Below are positions 15,321 to 25,322 of a stretch of 64,000 bases of DNA, piece after piece. This DNA is from Ruegeria sp. Alg231-54 (GTDB taxonomy: Bacteria; Pseudomonadota; Alphaproteobacteria; Rhodobacterales; Rhodobacteraceae), in assembly GCF_900143525.1 (NCBI RefSeq), contig NZ_FREZ01000006.1, positions 62,001 through 126,000 of the forward strand, in the 5' to 3' direction. Below the pieces are notes generated by a model. That model had not been told where the DNA came from. It did not search any database and saw only the letters and a program-made list of their open reading frames with translations. The translations under genes and the position numbers were made by a program. Within the stretch, counting starts at the first letter, position 1. Each line of letters starts with the position of its first letter.

Positions 15321-18300
15321 GCGCCCGCAACGACGCAACCGAGCGGCAGGTACAGGCCGCACGGCCCGACGCCTCGACCTGGTTGGCGGCCAATGCAGGC
15401 TCAGGAAAAACGCGGGTTCTGACTGATCGGGTGGCGCGTCTGTTGTTGGGCGGCGTCCAACCTCAGCACATTCTCTGCCTGACCTACACCAAGGCCGCCG
15501 CCAGTGAGATGCAAAACCGGTTGTTTGATCGCCTCGGACAATGGGCAATGAAGGATGATGCCGGTCTGATGTCCCAACTGACCGATCTGGGCGTACCCGG
15601 CGAGATCGACTCAGACAGGCTCGCACAGGCCAGAACCCTATTTGCGCGCGCCATCGAAACACCTGGTGGCCTGAAGATCCAGACGATCCACTCATTCTGC
15701 GCCTCACTGCTGCGACGTTTCCCGCTTGAGGCCGGTGTCAGCCCGCAATTTTCAGAGATGGAGGACCGCGCAGCAGCCCTGTTGCGTGAAGAGATTGTCG
15801 AGGATTTCGCCGCAGGTCCCCAAGCCACTCTGATCGAAGATGTCGCGCGGTTTGTCACCGATACCGGGTTCGACAAACTTACCGCGGCCATCACCCAGAA
15901 ACGCAACCTGTTTGCGCAGCCGCTGGAATGGGCCGATGTGCTGCAGCGGTTTGAACTGGCCAACGGATTCGATGAAGACGCTTTGATAGGACGTGTGTTT
16001 CTGGGCGGCGAAGTGGAATTGATCCGGTCGATCCTGCCGGCGCTTTCCGAAAGCGGCGGCAATAACGCCAAGGCGGCCGATAAGCTGGCAGCATTTTCCG
16101 AGACTCGGGTCAGTAGCTTACCAATTCTGGAAAGTGTATTTCTGACCGGAAAATCCGCCAAAGAACCCTTTACGGCCAAAATCAACAGTTTCCCGACCAA
16201 AGCCCTGCGCGAAGGGGCGTTGGTGGGTCAGATGCCCCAACTCGAAGCGTTGATGTTGCGGGTCGAGGCCGCGCGCGAACATCGGCTGGCACTGGTGGCC
16301 GCGCGCAAGACAATGGTGCTGCATCGCTTCGCGACGGCGTTTTTGCCGGAATATGAGCGTCGCAAGCAACTGCGCGGGTGGTTGGATTTTGACGACCTGA
16401 TCTTACGCGCGAGGCAGGTGCTGAATGATCCGGCGGTTGCCGAATGGGTGCTGTACCGGCTGGATGGCGGCATCGACCACATTCTGGTGGACGAGGCGCA
16501 GGATACCAGTCCCGACCAGTGGGACGTGGTTGAAAAACTAGCGCAGGAATTTACCAGCGGAGAAGGGGCCCGGTCCGGGGTTGAGCGCACTATTTTCGTG
16601 GTCGGTGACAAAAAGCAGTCGATCTATTCGTTCCAGGGTGCCGATCCGCAGGCATTCGATCTGATGCAGGCTGAGTTTGGGCAGAAGCTCTCTGAATCAG
16701 GCTCTAAACTATGGGATTTCACGTTAGAATACTCATTCCGATCCTCCAGTGCGATCTTGTCCTTGGTCGACATCCTGTTTGAAAACCGAGCGGAGGCTGG
16801 ATTTCATAAGGAAAGCCAGCACCGCGCATTCAAAGCGGATCTGCCGGGGCGAGTTGATCTGTGGCCCGTGGTCGAAAAGGTCGAAGAGGATGACGATGCC
16901 GACTGGACCGATCCGGTAGATCGGCCCGGCGCACGGCATCATACCGTCATTCTGGCCGAGAAGGTGGCGCAGTCGATCAAGGCAATGATCGAACAGGGTG
17001 AGACGATCCCTGAGGATGGCGAAACGCCCGGCACATTTGTGCGACGTCTGGTTCAGCCGGGGGATTTCCTGATCCTCGTTCAGCGTCGTTCGGACCTGTT
17101 TGCCGAAATCATCCGCGCCTGCAAGGCCGCTGACCTGCCGATCGCCGGAGCAGACCGGTTGAAGGTCGGCGCGGAATTGGCGGTCAAAGACCTGGCAGCT
17201 CTGTTAAGCTTTTTGGCCACACCCGAGGATAGCTTGTCGCTTGCCACAGTTCTGAAATCGCCGCTGTTCGGGTGGGGCGAACAACAATTGTTCGACCTAG
17301 CACATCGGCGCAAAGAACGGTTCCTTTGGGCGGCTCTGCGTCAACGCGCCGAAGAATACCCTGAAACACTGGCCGTTCTGCACGACCTGCGTGGACAGAT
17401 CGACTTTCTGCGCCCCTACGACCTGATTGAACGCATCCTGACCCGACACGACGGGCGGCGCAAGTTGCTGGGCAGGCTGGGTGCCGAGGCAGAAGACGGG
17501 ATAAACGCGTTATTGTCGCAGGCGCTGGCCTATGAACGTACGGATATCCCCAGCCTAACTGGATTTCTGGTGTGGATGCAGACCGACGATCTGGAAATCA
17601 AACGGCAGATGAGCGGTGTAGGCAACATGATCCGGGTAATGACCGTGCATGGCTCCAAGGGGTTGGAGGCGCCGATTGTGATCCTGCCGGATACGGGCAA
17701 ACGGCAAGCTCCGCGCGATGCCGAGATCATGGTGGCCGAAGGCACACCACTTTGGAAAGTTCCGGCTGACGCGTCCCCGGCGTTGATTGCGCGTGCGCGC
17801 GACGAAGCCCGAACGCGGGAAGAAAATGAGCGGCTTCGCTTGCTCTACGTGGCTCTAACACGGGCTGAAAAGTGGTTAATCGTGGCGGCTGCCGGCGATG
17901 TCGGTAAGGATGGGACCAGCTGGTATCAGATGGTTCAGGCCGCGATGGAGCGGGCAGGGGCGGTGGCACTGCCCGGTTCAGAAACGCTGCGATTGTCACA
18001 TGGTGATTGGAACGTTTCGTCGATTATTGAATCCGAAGAGACCTCAACTGCCGTGACGGACCTGCCAGCCCCGTTCCTGTCGCCCGCCACACCACCGGAG
18101 CCTGAAGCGGAGACGCTCAGCCCTTCCGATCTGGGCGGCGCCAAGGCTTTGCCCGGCGATGCAGGTCAGGACGAAGAGGCGGCAAAGCTGCGCGGCACGC
18201 GGTTGCACCTACTGCTGGAACTCTTGCCCTCGATTGCGCGGGACAACTGGCCGCAGCTTTGCGAACGGGTTCTGCCCGATATGCTGGACGCGGAACGGCA

Positions 18301-18676
18301 AGAGCTGATGGACGAGGCATGCGACGTTTTGACTGCGGCGCATCTTCGGCCTGTCTTTGCCGCCGACGCCTTGGCTGAGGTGCCCGTGACAGCCGACCTG
18401 AACGGACGCCGCATGCACGGGGTGATTGATCGATTGATCATCACCGATACCGAGGTTCAGGTCATTGATTTCAAAACAAATGCAACGGTTCCCAACGGTG
18501 CTGAGACATGCCCTGAGGGGCTTTTGCGACAGATGGGGGCGTATGCCAACGCCTTGTCGCAGGTCTATCCGAACCACGAAATCCGCACCGCGATCTTATG
18601 GACCAGGACAGCAGATCTGATGTGGCTGCCACACGATCTTGTGACGCACGCCCTGTCGCGCACCCAGATATCTTGA
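15317..18676 (+). CDS. addA: Double-strand break repair helicase-nuclease AddA
   Basis: UvrD-like 3'-5' helicase with a C-terminal nuclease; partner of AddB. The 1119-residue protein shows Walker [14 protein letters not shown] near residue 28, motif [12 protein letters not shown], motif [17 protein letters not shown], motif V/VI region [14 protein letters not shown] and [13 protein letters not shown], and the nuclease residues GVIDRLII and VIDFKTN near the end. It starts with GTG overlapping the addB TGA. Length is typical of alphaproteobacterial AddA. Confidence 0.96.
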   Translation: MSARNDATERQVQAARPDASTWLAANAGSGKTRVLTDRVARLLLGGVQPQHILCLTYTKAAASEMQNRLFDRLGQWAMKDDAGLMSQLTDLGVPGEIDSDRLAQARTLFARAIETPGGLKIQTIHSFCASLLRRFPLEAGVSPQFSEMEDRAAALLREEIVEDFAAGPQATLIEDVARFVTDTGFDKLTAAITQKRNLFAQPLEWADVLQRFELANGFDEDALIGRVFLGGEVELIRSILPALSESGGNNAKAADKLAAFSETRVSSLPILESVFLTGKSAKEPFTAKINSFPTKALREGALVGQMPQLEALMLRVEAAREHRLALVAARKTMVLHRFATAFLPEYERRKQLRGWLDFDDLILRARQVLNDPAVAEWVLYRLDGGIDHILVDEAQDTSPDQWDVVEKLAQEFTSGEGARSGVERTIFVVGDKKQSIYSFQGADPQAFDLMQAEFGQKLSESGSKLWDFTLEYSFRSSSAILSLVDILFENRAEAGFHKESQHRAFKADLPGRVDLWPVVEKVEEDDDADWTDPVDRPGARHHTVILAEKVAQSIKAMIEQGETIPEDGETPGTFVRRLVQPGDFLILVQRRSDLFAEIIRACKAADLPIAGADRLKVGAELAVKDLAALLSFLATPEDSLSLATVLKSPLFGWGEQQLFDLAHRRKERFLWAALRQRAEEYPETLAVLHDLRGQIDFLRPYDLIERILTRHDGRRKLLGRLGAEAEDGINALLSQALAYERTDIPSLTGFLVWMQTDDLEIKRQMSGVGNMIRVMTVHGSKGLEAPIVILPDTGKRQAPRDAEIMVAEGTPLWKVPADASPALIARARDEARTREENERLRLLYVALTRAEKWLIVAAAGDVGKDGTSWYQMVQAAMERAGAVALPGSETLRLSHGDWNVSSIIESEETSTAVTDLPAPFLSPATPPEPEAETLSPSDLGGAKALPGDAGQDEEAAKLRGTRLHLLLELLPSIARDNWPQLCERVLPDMLDAERQELMDEACDVLTAAHLRPVFAADALAEVPVTADLNGRRMHGVIDRLIITDTEVQVIDFKTNATVPNGAETCPEGLLRQMGAYANALSQVYPNHEIRTAILWTRTADLMWLPHDLVTHALSRTQIS

Positions 18677-18735
18677 CCTTGGATTGCCCGACCCCTACGT
18701 TCTGTTCCCGAGATACCCCATTCAGGAGACAGAAT

Positions 18736-19056
18736 ATGTCGACCGTTGCCGTTACCGACGATACCTTTGACGCCGAAGTCAAAAATTCCGATGTCCCCGT
18801 TGTGGTGGATTTCTGGGCCGAATGGTGCGGCCCCTGTAAACAGATCGGCCCCGCTCTGGAAGAGCTGGCCAACGAATACGGCGGCAAGATTAAAATTGCC
18901 AAAGTAGACGTGGACAGCAACCCGAACGCCGCTGCCGCCATGGGCGTGCGTGGCATTCCTGCTCTGTTCATCTTCAAGGACGGTCAGGTTGTGTCGAACC
19001 GCGCCGGTGCGGCCCCCAAGGCCGCCCTGCAAAGCTGGATCGACGAATCCATCTGA
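18736..19056 (+). CDS. trxA: Thioredoxin
   Basis: A 106-residue cytosolic thioredoxin with the active site [13 protein letters not shown] near residues 28-40 and the cis-Pro in [11 protein letters not shown]. It reduces protein disulphides and supplies electrons to ribonucleotide reductase, PAPS reductase and methionine sulphoxide reductases. ATG at 18736 follows CAGGAGAC. It lies after addA, a neighbourhood conserved in alphaproteobacteria, and ends in a strong intrinsic terminator. Confidence 0.97.
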   Translation: MSTVAVTDDTFDAEVKNSDVPVVVDFWAEWCGPCKQIGPALEELANEYGGKIKIAKVDVDSNPNAAAAMGVRGIPALFIFKDGQVVSNRAGAAPKAALQSWIDESI

Positions 19057-19078
19057 TCCGATGTGATCGGTTTTGATC

Positions 19079-19109
19079 AAGGGCGTCCGAATTTGGGCGC
19101 CCTTTTTTG
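19079..19109 (+). terminator. Intrinsic terminator after trxA
   Basis: Perfect 7-bp stem AAGGGCG (19079-19085) with CGCCCTT (19098-19104), 12-base loop, followed by a run of T. It closes the long addBA-trxA transcription unit. Confidence 0.85.
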
Positions 19110-19147
19110 TGATTGGCTCAATTGGGCCATCAATACAGGGAAAGCAA

Positions 19148-19498
19148 ATGGCAAAAACACGGGTTCTGGTGGAATTCGGGATGGGCACGTCCCTGCGGCG
19201 CGAGGATTATACCGAAGCCGCGCTGCGGGCGATCAAAGACGCGCTGTGGCATAACTCGGTGAACATGGCCGAGCTGTTCGGGTTTCCGAAAGAGGCGATG
19301 ATCATCGACGCCGAGGTGGGCGTGCAGCAGCCAGACAAGGTCGATACCGATACACTGAAGGCGATCTTTCCGTACGGCCAACCCAACATCACGGTAAAGC
19401 AGGGTGGTCTGGACATCGAAAAGCCCTATACTGACGGCCGCACTGTGATTGCCAATGCGGCGGTCATCGTCTCATTCGACATGGAGCCCGCCCAATGA
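19148..19498 (+). CDS. Lin0512 family protein, copy 1
   Basis: A 116-residue protein of the uncharacterised Lin0512 family. Recognisable blocks are LVEFGMGTSLRREDYTEAALRA, DALWHNS and VGVQQPDKVD. It is paralogous to the next gene, sharing the pattern GMG/GTG...DYT.AA.RA..DAL.H.S...QQPD.VD and a central GGLD. ATG at 19148 follows AGGG. Its TGA overlaps the next ATG, so the two are co-translated and may form a heteromer (inference). Function unknown. Confidence 0.8.
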   Translation: MAKTRVLVEFGMGTSLRREDYTEAALRAIKDALWHNSVNMAELFGFPKEAMIIDAEVGVQQPDKVDTDTLKAIFPYGQPNITVKQGGLDIEKPYTDGRTVIANAAVIVSFDMEPAQ

Positions 19499-19857
19499 CC
19501 GAAAAACGCATCATTCTGGAAATGGGCACCGGCAACGATTTGTACGGGCAGGACTACACCAAGGCGGCGTGTCGTGCCGTGCAGGATGCCCTGCATCATT
19601 CGTCGATCACGCTGTTTTCCAAGCTTGGAATCGACCACACGGAGATGCGGGTTCGGGTGACCATCGCCGTTCAACAACCTGATGAGGTTGACTGTGACAA
19701 GGTCGCCGCCGATCTGCCAAGGGGCCGCGCCGAAGTGCGGGCCGTCAAAGGTGGGTTGGATGTTGTGGATGACGCCGCAGGCACGAGCCATGTCATCGCC
19801 ACCGCCGCGATCGAGGCGTATTTGCCGGATCAGGCTGGTAAATACGTGCAAAGCTGA
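19495..19857 (+). CDS. Lin0512 family protein, copy 2
   Basis: A 120-residue paralogue of the preceding protein: LEMGTGNDLYGQDYTKAACRAV, DALHHSS, VAVQQPDEVD-like VTIAVQQPDEVD and KGGLDVVDD. ATGA overlap with copy 1. No signal peptide or membrane segment, so presumably cytosolic. No catalytic motif is obvious to me, and the family has no established function. Confidence 0.8.
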   Translation: MTEKRIILEMGTGNDLYGQDYTKAACRAVQDALHHSSITLFSKLGIDHTEMRVRVTIAVQQPDEVDCDKVAADLPRGRAEVRAVKGGLDVVDDAAGTSHVIATAAIEAYLPDQAGKYVQS

Positions 19858-19860
19858 CAA

Positions 19861-19890
19861 AGAAAAAGCCGCTCGGATACCCGGGCGGCT
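19861..19890 (-). terminator. Intrinsic terminator shared by DUF1127 gene and Lin0512 pair
   Basis: A 10-bp stem AGCCGCTCGG (19867-19876) with CCGGGCGGCT (19881-19890), one G-U pair and a 4-base loop. On the minus strand it is followed by CTTTTTC, making a good terminator for the DUF1127 gene; on the plus strand the T tract is weak but it may also stop the Lin0512 transcript. Confidence 0.75.
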
Positions 19891-19918
19891 GCTTCAAATT
19901 CTGGTTCTGATTGCGGGA

Positions 19919-20113
19919 TCAGATTTTTGCGATGTCCGCGCGCGCCAGACCGATGTCTTCCAGCTGTGCGTTGGTCAGACCCGACAGGATCTTGCGTGTC
20001 TTGCGGCTTTCGTTCCACTCAACAGCGGATTCGAAGACATTGATGAATGCATCCACTACGTGCAGGATGGTAGCTGCTCCGAGTGGGGCATGGATGTTTG
20101 CAGTTGTTGCCAT
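19919..20113 (-). CDS. DUF1127 small protein
   Basis: A 64-residue protein with the DUF1127 C-terminal block SRKTRKILSGLTNAQLEDIGLARADI. DUF1127 proteins are common in alphaproteobacteria; some act in RNA turnover or phosphate and carbon responses through this basic motif. Here the N-terminal half (AATILHVVDAFINVFESAVEW) is amphipathic or hydrophobic. ATG at 20113 follows AAGGA; the longer frame to 20281 has no support. Confidence 0.85.
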   Translation of the reverse strand: MATTANIHAPLGAATILHVVDAFINVFESAVEWNESRKTRKILSGLTNAQLEDIGLARADIAKI

Positions 20114-20310
20114 GTTCCCAGTCCTTATATCTGAAACAGCCGACCCGTTGTCGGTTGTGAGCCTCATGTAGTCCCAAGCGCGGGGACTCACAATTGCTGG
20201 TCTGGTAACCCCGGTTTGCGTTTTGTGCATATCTTTTGGGCAGTTGAGCAACGGGTTGCGCCGATCCCGCGCCCGGCCCATATATAGCGACTGAGAATAC
20301 GGAGGCTTTC

Positions 20311-20862
20311 ATGGCGGACAGCGATTTTCCCGGATGGCACGGGACCACGATCATTGGTGTCAAAAAAGACGGGCAAATCGTTATTGCCGGGGACGGACAG
20401 GTCAGCCTAGGCCAGACCGTGATCAAAGGCACTGCGCGCAAAGTGCGCCGCTTGTCGCCGGGCGGGTTTGAAGTTGTCGCCGGATTTGCCGGTTCGACCG
20501 CAGATGCATTTACGCTGCTTGAACGGCTTGAGGCGAAACTGGAAGCGACACCCGGCCAACTGGCCCGTGCATCGGTCGAGTTGGCCAAGGACTGGCGCAC
20601 CGACAAATACCTGCAAAAGCTTGAGGCGATGCTGATCGTCACCGACGGCACAGACCTATTGGTCATCACAGGGGCCGGGGATGTGCTGGAACCCGAACAC
20701 AACGTGGCCGCTATTGGATCGGGCGGGAACTTTGCCCTGGCCGCTGCGCGAGCAATGATGGGCAGCGATAAGCCCGCCGAAGAAGTCGCGCGCGAAGCCA
20801 TGGCGATTGCTGCAGACATCTGCGTCTACACCAATGGCAATCTAACGGTTGAGACGATCTAG
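20311..20862 (+). CDS. hslV: ATP-dependent protease peptidase subunit HslV
   Basis: Threonine protease that assembles with HslU into a two-ring ATP-dependent protease. The 183-residue protein has a short propeptide ending before the catalytic Thr in [12 protein letters not shown], then [14 protein letters not shown] and [19 protein letters not shown] precedes the ATG. Normally hslU follows directly; here two minus-strand genes lie between them. Its stop codon overlaps the stop of the convergent MFS gene. Confidence 0.97.
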   Translation: MADSDFPGWHGTTIIGVKKDGQIVIAGDGQVSLGQTVIKGTARKVRRLSPGGFEVVAGFAGSTADAFTLLERLEAKLEATPGQLARASVELAKDWRTDKYLQKLEAMLIVTDGTDLLVITGAGDVLEPEHNVAAIGSGGNFALAAARAMMGSDKPAEEVAREAMAIAADICVYTNGNLTVETI

Positions 20863-22100
20863 GCCAACAACGCCGTGATTTCTTTCCCCTTCCAGCGCCG
20901 GTACATGCCGACCAGTCCAAGCATGGCGGTTGCGATGACGATGTAATAGGGCAGGCGGATGTCGATGCTCATCAATCCGCCGCCGACCAGGGACATGACA
21001 CCACCGGCAAGGCAGAAGACTGCTGTCGTGACGCCCATGACCCAACCCTGATCCGCTTCGCCAACGCTGGACGAAAACAGGCCCAGCAGGGTCGGGTAGG
21101 CGACGCCAAAGAAGAAATAGAAGAAGAAGACCGGAACATAGCTCAGGACGCCGCTGGGGCTGAAGGCGAAGCCAAAGCCGCAGATCACCATCACCACCAA
21201 TGAGGTGTGGATGATGGAGTGTTTGCTGAACCGCTCTTGCGCTGGTTTCACAAGGAATGTGCTGGAAAACGCCAGCGCAAAGCCGATGACCACCATTGCC
21301 ATGCTGCCACCGATCACGCCGTAGCCCCATGCACTGGTCAGGAAATTGTCGACGAATACGTAGAACGTGACATTGGCAATCATGAACAGCGCATAGACGG
21401 GCAGGATTTTCAGAACCAACGGGTGTTCACGCACCGCGATCAGGCTGTCGGTGATATCGCGCGGGCGAAAGACAAACGCAGCCCGCTCGGTTCGGGTGTC
21501 CTTGAAGAAAACGCTCACCAGAAAGATGGCGATCATCACAAGAACAAACGCGCCGTAGAACGGCATCTTGAGCGTGGCATAGCTGCCCAGTATCGCCACG
21601 TCAGACAGAACTGCTCCGATAATCGGGCCGCCGACCAGACCAAAGCTGACGCCGGTGATGATATACCCCATGTTGCGGTCACGGTCGGCGGCATCGGTAC
21701 TGCCGTCGATCATCGCCGCTTGCGCAATGGGCTGATTGCCCGCTGTAAAGCCGGTGATCGACCGACCAACGATCAGCAGAAGCAAACTGTTAAGGTAAAG
21801 TGCCGTGATGGTGATGGCATAACCGGCCAGCGCCCCACCTAAACACACCAGCAAAGCATTCTTGCGCCCGATGGAGTCCGAGACCTTTGAGACATAGACC
21901 ACACCCAAAAACCAGGACAGAAAGAAACACCCGATCACCAGCCCATAGTAGAAATGGCGCTGACCCATAGAAGTGCTTTCCGGTAGGAACCCGGATTTTG
22001 TTTCCATGATCAGAGAGTTGATGATGGGAAAGACCAGCCCTTGTCCGATCAGATCCACGAATACCACGAACAATAACGTAATCTTGGCAATCTTCGTCAT
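20859..22100 (-). CDS. MFS transporter
   Basis: A 413-residue integral membrane protein with about 12 hydrophobic segments. MFS loop motifs are visible after the second helix ([16 protein letters not shown]) and in [16 protein letters not shown]. It resembles the TetA/Bcr-like drug:proton antiporter branch, but the substrate is not predictable. The start at 22100 follows GAGG. It sits in opposite orientation between hslV and hslU. Confidence 0.85.
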   Translation of the reverse strand: MTKIAKITLLFVVFVDLIGQGLVFPIINSLIMETKSGFLPESTSMGQRHFYYGLVIGCFFLSWFLGVVYVSKVSDSIGRKNALLVCLGGALAGYAITITALYLNSLLLLIVGRSITGFTAGNQPIAQAAMIDGSTDAADRDRNMGYIITGVSFGLVGGPIIGAVLSDVAILGSYATLKMPFYGAFVLVMIAIFLVSVFFKDTRTERAAFVFRPRDITDSLIAVREHPLVLKILPVYALFMIANVTFYVFVDNFLTSAWGYGVIGGSMAMVVIGFALAFSSTFLVKPAQERFSKHSIIHTSLVVMVICGFGFAFSPSGVLSYVPVFFFYFFFGVAYPTLLGLFSSSVGEADQGWVMGVTTAVFCLAGGVMSLVGGGLMSIDIRLPYYIVIATAMLGLVGMYRRWKGKEITALLA

Positions 22101-22170
22101 GATACACACCTCGGAACTGGTCCCTTGAGGTAAGTGTAACAGACAGGCGCTAAGGCACCTAACGCCTTGT

Positions 22171-22197
22171 CAGAGGCCGGTATTTTACCGGCCTCTG
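22171..22197. terminator. Perfect hairpin between the MFS and DM13 genes
   Basis: An 11-bp perfect inverted repeat CAGAGGCCGGT / ACCGGCCTCTG with a 5-base loop, about 20 bases after the DM13 stop on the minus strand. There is no strong T tract, so it may be a weak terminator or an mRNA 3'-end stabiliser. Confidence 0.55.
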
Positions 22198-22216
22198 GGC
22201 GCAATTCGTCGTTGGG

Positions 22217-22618
22217 TTACGAAAGCGCTGCAACGCCCAGCGGAACGCCGGCGACGTCACACCAGATGTAAACTTCGTTATAGCCCGAGATATCCATGGT
22301 CGGCGGTACCGCATAAGACTGCTTGCCCTTCAGGTTCAGCAGCGCGCCCAGCTTCGAGTTCGGGTCATAGGTGCCGTCCTTGCCGAAGGCCACGCGCGGG
22401 TCCGGACCGTTATCCAGCGAAAAGTCATCACCCAGCTCAACGATATAGCGCTCACCGTCTTTGATCACTTTGACCGAACCGGTGGTGATATGTTTCGAGC
22501 GGCCCTCGAATGTGCCCTTTTTCTTGGCACCGCCGGCGGCAGCGACATTGGCGCTGGCCAGAGTCAGAGCGGCGCCCGTTGCAGCGGTATTCAAAAAGAG
22601 CGAACGACGAGTCATCAT
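22217..22618 (-). CDS. Tat-exported DM13-domain protein
   Basis: About 133 residues. The N-terminus MMTRRSLFLNTAATGAAL has a Tat-like Arg pair before a hydrophobic core and an AAA-G cleavage region. The rest is a DM13-like domain: HITTGSVKVIKDGERYIVELGDDF, PDPRVAFGKDG and the end VYIWCDVAGVPLGVAAL with its single Cys. DM13 has been proposed to act in electron transfer or redox at the cell surface; that is family knowledge, not shown here. The start is set by GGAG nine bases before ATG at 22618. Confidence 0.8.
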   Translation of the reverse strand: MMTRRSLFLNTAATGAALTLASANVAAAGGAKKKGTFEGRSKHITTGSVKVIKDGERYIVELGDDFSLDNGPDPRVAFGKDGTYDPNSKLGALLNLKGKQSYAVPPTMDISGYNEVYIWCDVAGVPLGVAALS

Positions 22619-22815
22619 GATGTGGGTCTCCATTTCAAAGTGCAGGCGAACTTGCCCGTCGACGCAGACTATGCGCAGCTATTTTCTGTCTGGCGATTCA
22701 CATCACCACGATTTTCCGTGTGCAGACCGTGTGTTGGCGTGAGTTTTTCGTGATCAGCTTGTGTTTTTGTGGCTTATGATTAGGTTCCGGTGCGAAACAA
22801 TTGGATAGAACTCAC

Positions 22816-24123
22816 ATGACCGACCTGACCCCGCGCGAGATCGTCTCGGAACTGGACCGTTTCATCATCGGGCAGAAGGATGCCAAACGGGCCGTGGCCG
22901 TTGCGCTGCGCAACCGCTGGCGGCGCAAGCAGTTGGCCGACGACATCCGGGACGAGGTCTATCCGAAAAACATCCTGATGATCGGCCCCACCGGTGTCGG
23001 CAAGACCGAAATCAGCCGCCGCCTGGCGAAACTGGCCCGCGCGCCCTTTATCAAGGTCGAAGCCACCAAGTTTACCGAAGTGGGTTATGTCGGTCGTGAC
23101 GTGGAACAGATCGTGCGCGATCTGGCGGACGCCGCCATCCTGCAAACCCGCGAATATATGCGCGAGGATGTCAAAGCCAAGGCGCATCAAGCCGCCGAAG
23201 ACCGCGTGATCGAAGCCATTGCAGGCACGGATGCCCGCGAAGGCACGCGCGAGATGTTCCGCAAAAAGCTGAAAGCGGGCGAGCTGGATGATACGGAGAT
23301 CGAGCTGGAGCTGTCCGACTCGTCGAACCCGATGCCAATGTTCGATATTCCCGGCCAGCCCGGTAGCCAGATGGGGATGATGAATCTGGGCGATATCTTC
23401 GGCAAGGCCTTTGGCGGGCGTACCGTGAAACGCAAGATGACCGTCTCGGAAAGCTATGAAGCACTGATCGGGGAAGAGGCCGACAAGCTGCTGGATGATG
23501 AGATCGTTAACCGCATCGCGCTGGAATCCGTTGAACAGAACGGCATCGTGTTCCTGGATGAGATCGATAAGGTCTGCGCCCGCACTGACGCGCGGGGCGG
23601 CGATGTCAGCCGCGAAGGGGTACAGCGCGACCTGTTGCCTTTGATCGAAGGCACGACAGTATCCACCAAACATGGCCCGGTCAAAACCGACCATATCCTG
23701 TTCATCGCGTCGGGTGCGTTCCATATCGCCAAACCGTCGGACCTGCTGCCGGAACTGCAGGGCCGCCTGCCGATCCGCGTGGAATTGCGGGCGCTGACCG
23801 AAGAAGACTTCGTGCGCATCCTGACCGAAACCGACAACGCCCTGACCCGTCAATACACCGCTTTGATGGGCACCGAAGAAGTCACGGTCAGCTTTACCGA
23901 TGACGGAATCGCGGCCCTTGCGCGTATCGCAGCTGATGTGAACCAAAGCGTCGAAAACATCGGTGCGCGTCGTTTGTACACGGTGATGGAGCGCGTGTTC
24001 GAAGAGCTGTCCTTTACCGCGCCCGATCAGGCCGGAATTTCGATCACGGTTGATGCCCAATTCGTGGACGACAATCTGGGCGAATTGACCAAATCCACCG
24101 ACCTCAGCCGTTACGTTTTGTAA
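22816..24123 (+). CDS. hslU: ATP-dependent protease ATPase subunit HslU
   Basis: AAA+ unfoldase of the HslUV protease. The 435-residue protein has Walker [14 protein letters not shown], the pore loop GYVGRD, Walker [11 protein letters not shown], the I-domain insertion (about residues 110-230) and the C-terminal LSRYVL tail that docks into HslV. The ATG at 22816 matches the family N-terminus [14 protein letters not shown]. It is separated from hslV by about 1.95 kb of oppositely oriented genes, so it must have its own promoter. Confidence 0.97.
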   Translation: MTDLTPREIVSELDRFIIGQKDAKRAVAVALRNRWRRKQLADDIRDEVYPKNILMIGPTGVGKTEISRRLAKLARAPFIKVEATKFTEVGYVGRDVEQIVRDLADAAILQTREYMREDVKAKAHQAAEDRVIEAIAGTDAREGTREMFRKKLKAGELDDTEIELELSDSSNPMPMFDIPGQPGSQMGMMNLGDIFGKAFGGRTVKRKMTVSESYEALIGEEADKLLDDEIVNRIALESVEQNGIVFLDEIDKVCARTDARGGDVSREGVQRDLLPLIEGTTVSTKHGPVKTDHILFIASGAFHIAKPSDLLPELQGRLPIRVELRALTEEDFVRILTETDNALTRQYTALMGTEEVTVSFTDDGIAALARIAADVNQSVENIGARRLYTVMERVFEELSFTAPDQAGISITVDAQFVDDNLGELTKSTDLSRYVL

Positions 24124-24221
24124 CATCGCCAGCCGGTTTTTGCCGCTTTGACAGCGTTGTGCCGCTGGACGCCGGGCCAGAATGAGATAGCGTAGTCGCA
24201 ATTCACCCAGAGGGCTGACCA

Positions 24222-25322
24222 GTGCTGCGTTATTTAATAATTCTGATTACGTCCCTGCCGCTAAGCGCCTGTGTCGATCGGACCGTAACCGAGATTGTTC
24301 CCTCGGCCGTAACTGTCGGAGCGCCTGAAAAGATATTCGCAGCCACAACGCGAGCGCGTGAAGCAGATGGAACTTATGGATTCAAGCGTGGGGAAGCGCT
24401 GAAGTTTTTGGAGACAACAGTGTCGATCCCGCCATCACACACACCGGGAACATTGAAATTCTCTTATGCGAATCCGAACCCGAAAAAAGAATTTGTTCTT
24501 ACAAATGTGACTGAGTTGGGCGGGCCAAAAGGTTTACGCGAACATTTGCGCGGCGAAGACGATGTGACGATTTTTGTTCACGGCTACAACTCGACCCAGA
24601 CAGAAACGATTTTCCGCGCGGCTCAGCTGACCCATGACATTGGTCTTCCGGGCTCCACGCTGGTTTACTCCTGGCCCAGCCGCGCGACCGGGTATGGATA
24701 TGCCTATGATCTGGACAGCATGTTGTTTGCCCGCGACGGGTTGGAGCAGACGATCCGTGACCTGAAATCAATGGGTGTCAAACGCATTATTCTGGTCGCG
24801 CATTCGATGGGTGGTGCCCTGTCAATGGAGATGATGCGACAAGCTGAACTACAAGAACCGGGTTGGGCCAACAGGAACATCGAAGGGGTCATCTTGATTT
24901 CCCCTGATCTGGATGTCGACGTGTTTCGGTCGCAGATGAAGCGTATTAAGAACCCACCAGATCCTTTCCTGGTTATGGTTTCGCAAAAAGACAAAATTTT
25001 GAATATCTCCGCTCGCCTTCGCGGAACGGATGAGGGCGAGAGATTGGGCAAGATCAGTTCGCTGGAAACACTCGAAGAGTTCCCGATAAACGTGATTGAT
25101 ACAACTGCGTTCAACAAAGACGCCGAGTCTTCGCATTTCGTTGCCGCCACTTCTCCGGCACTCTTGTCAATTCTCAGTTCGTTGCGACGCGTCAATAATA
25201 CCTTTGGTCGAGAAGACAGGCCCGGCATCGATATACTGGTGCCGCCCAGCGAGCGTAATCCAGACGGCGCCACGGAAATCGTTTTGACAGAAACAGGGCA
25301 GGCTCAGGTCACTACCCCGTGA
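24222..25322 (+). CDS. DUF900 alpha/beta hydrolase lipoprotein
   Basis: A 366-residue protein with a lipoprotein signal peptide (LIILITSLPLSAC, lipidated Cys at residue 17). The alpha/beta-hydrolase core includes VFVHGYNSTQTET and the nucleophile elbow VAHSMGGALSME, a late Asp (ISPDLDVD) and His (ESSHFVA), matching DUF900. It is probably a membrane-tethered esterase or lipase of unknown substrate. It starts with GTG after AGGG and overlaps the next gene by TGATG. Confidence 0.85.
   Translation: MLRYLIILITSLPLSACVDRTVTEIVPSAVTVGAPEKIFAATTRAREADGTYGFKRGEALKFLETTVSIPPSHTPGTLKFSYANPNPKKEFVLTNVTELGGPKGLREHLRGEDDVTIFVHGYNSTQTETIFRAAQLTHDIGLPGSTLVYSWPSRATGYGYAYDLDSMLFARDGLEQTIRDLKSMGVKRIILVAHSMGGALSMEMMRQAELQEPGWANRNIEGVILISPDLDVDVFRSQMKRIKNPPDPFLVMVSQKDKILNISARLRGTDEGERLGKISSLETLEEFPINVIDTTAFNKDAESSHFVAATSPALLSILSSLRRVNNTFGREDRPGIDILVPPSERNPDGATEIVLTETGQAQVTTP

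Noticed and set aside
22780..24201. A 473-codon open frame on the minus strand opposite hslU
   Set aside because: It mirrors the hslU codons, begins and ends outside any ribosome-site context, is His/Gln/Phe-rich as expected of a shadow of GC-rich coding DNA, and has no recognisable domain.
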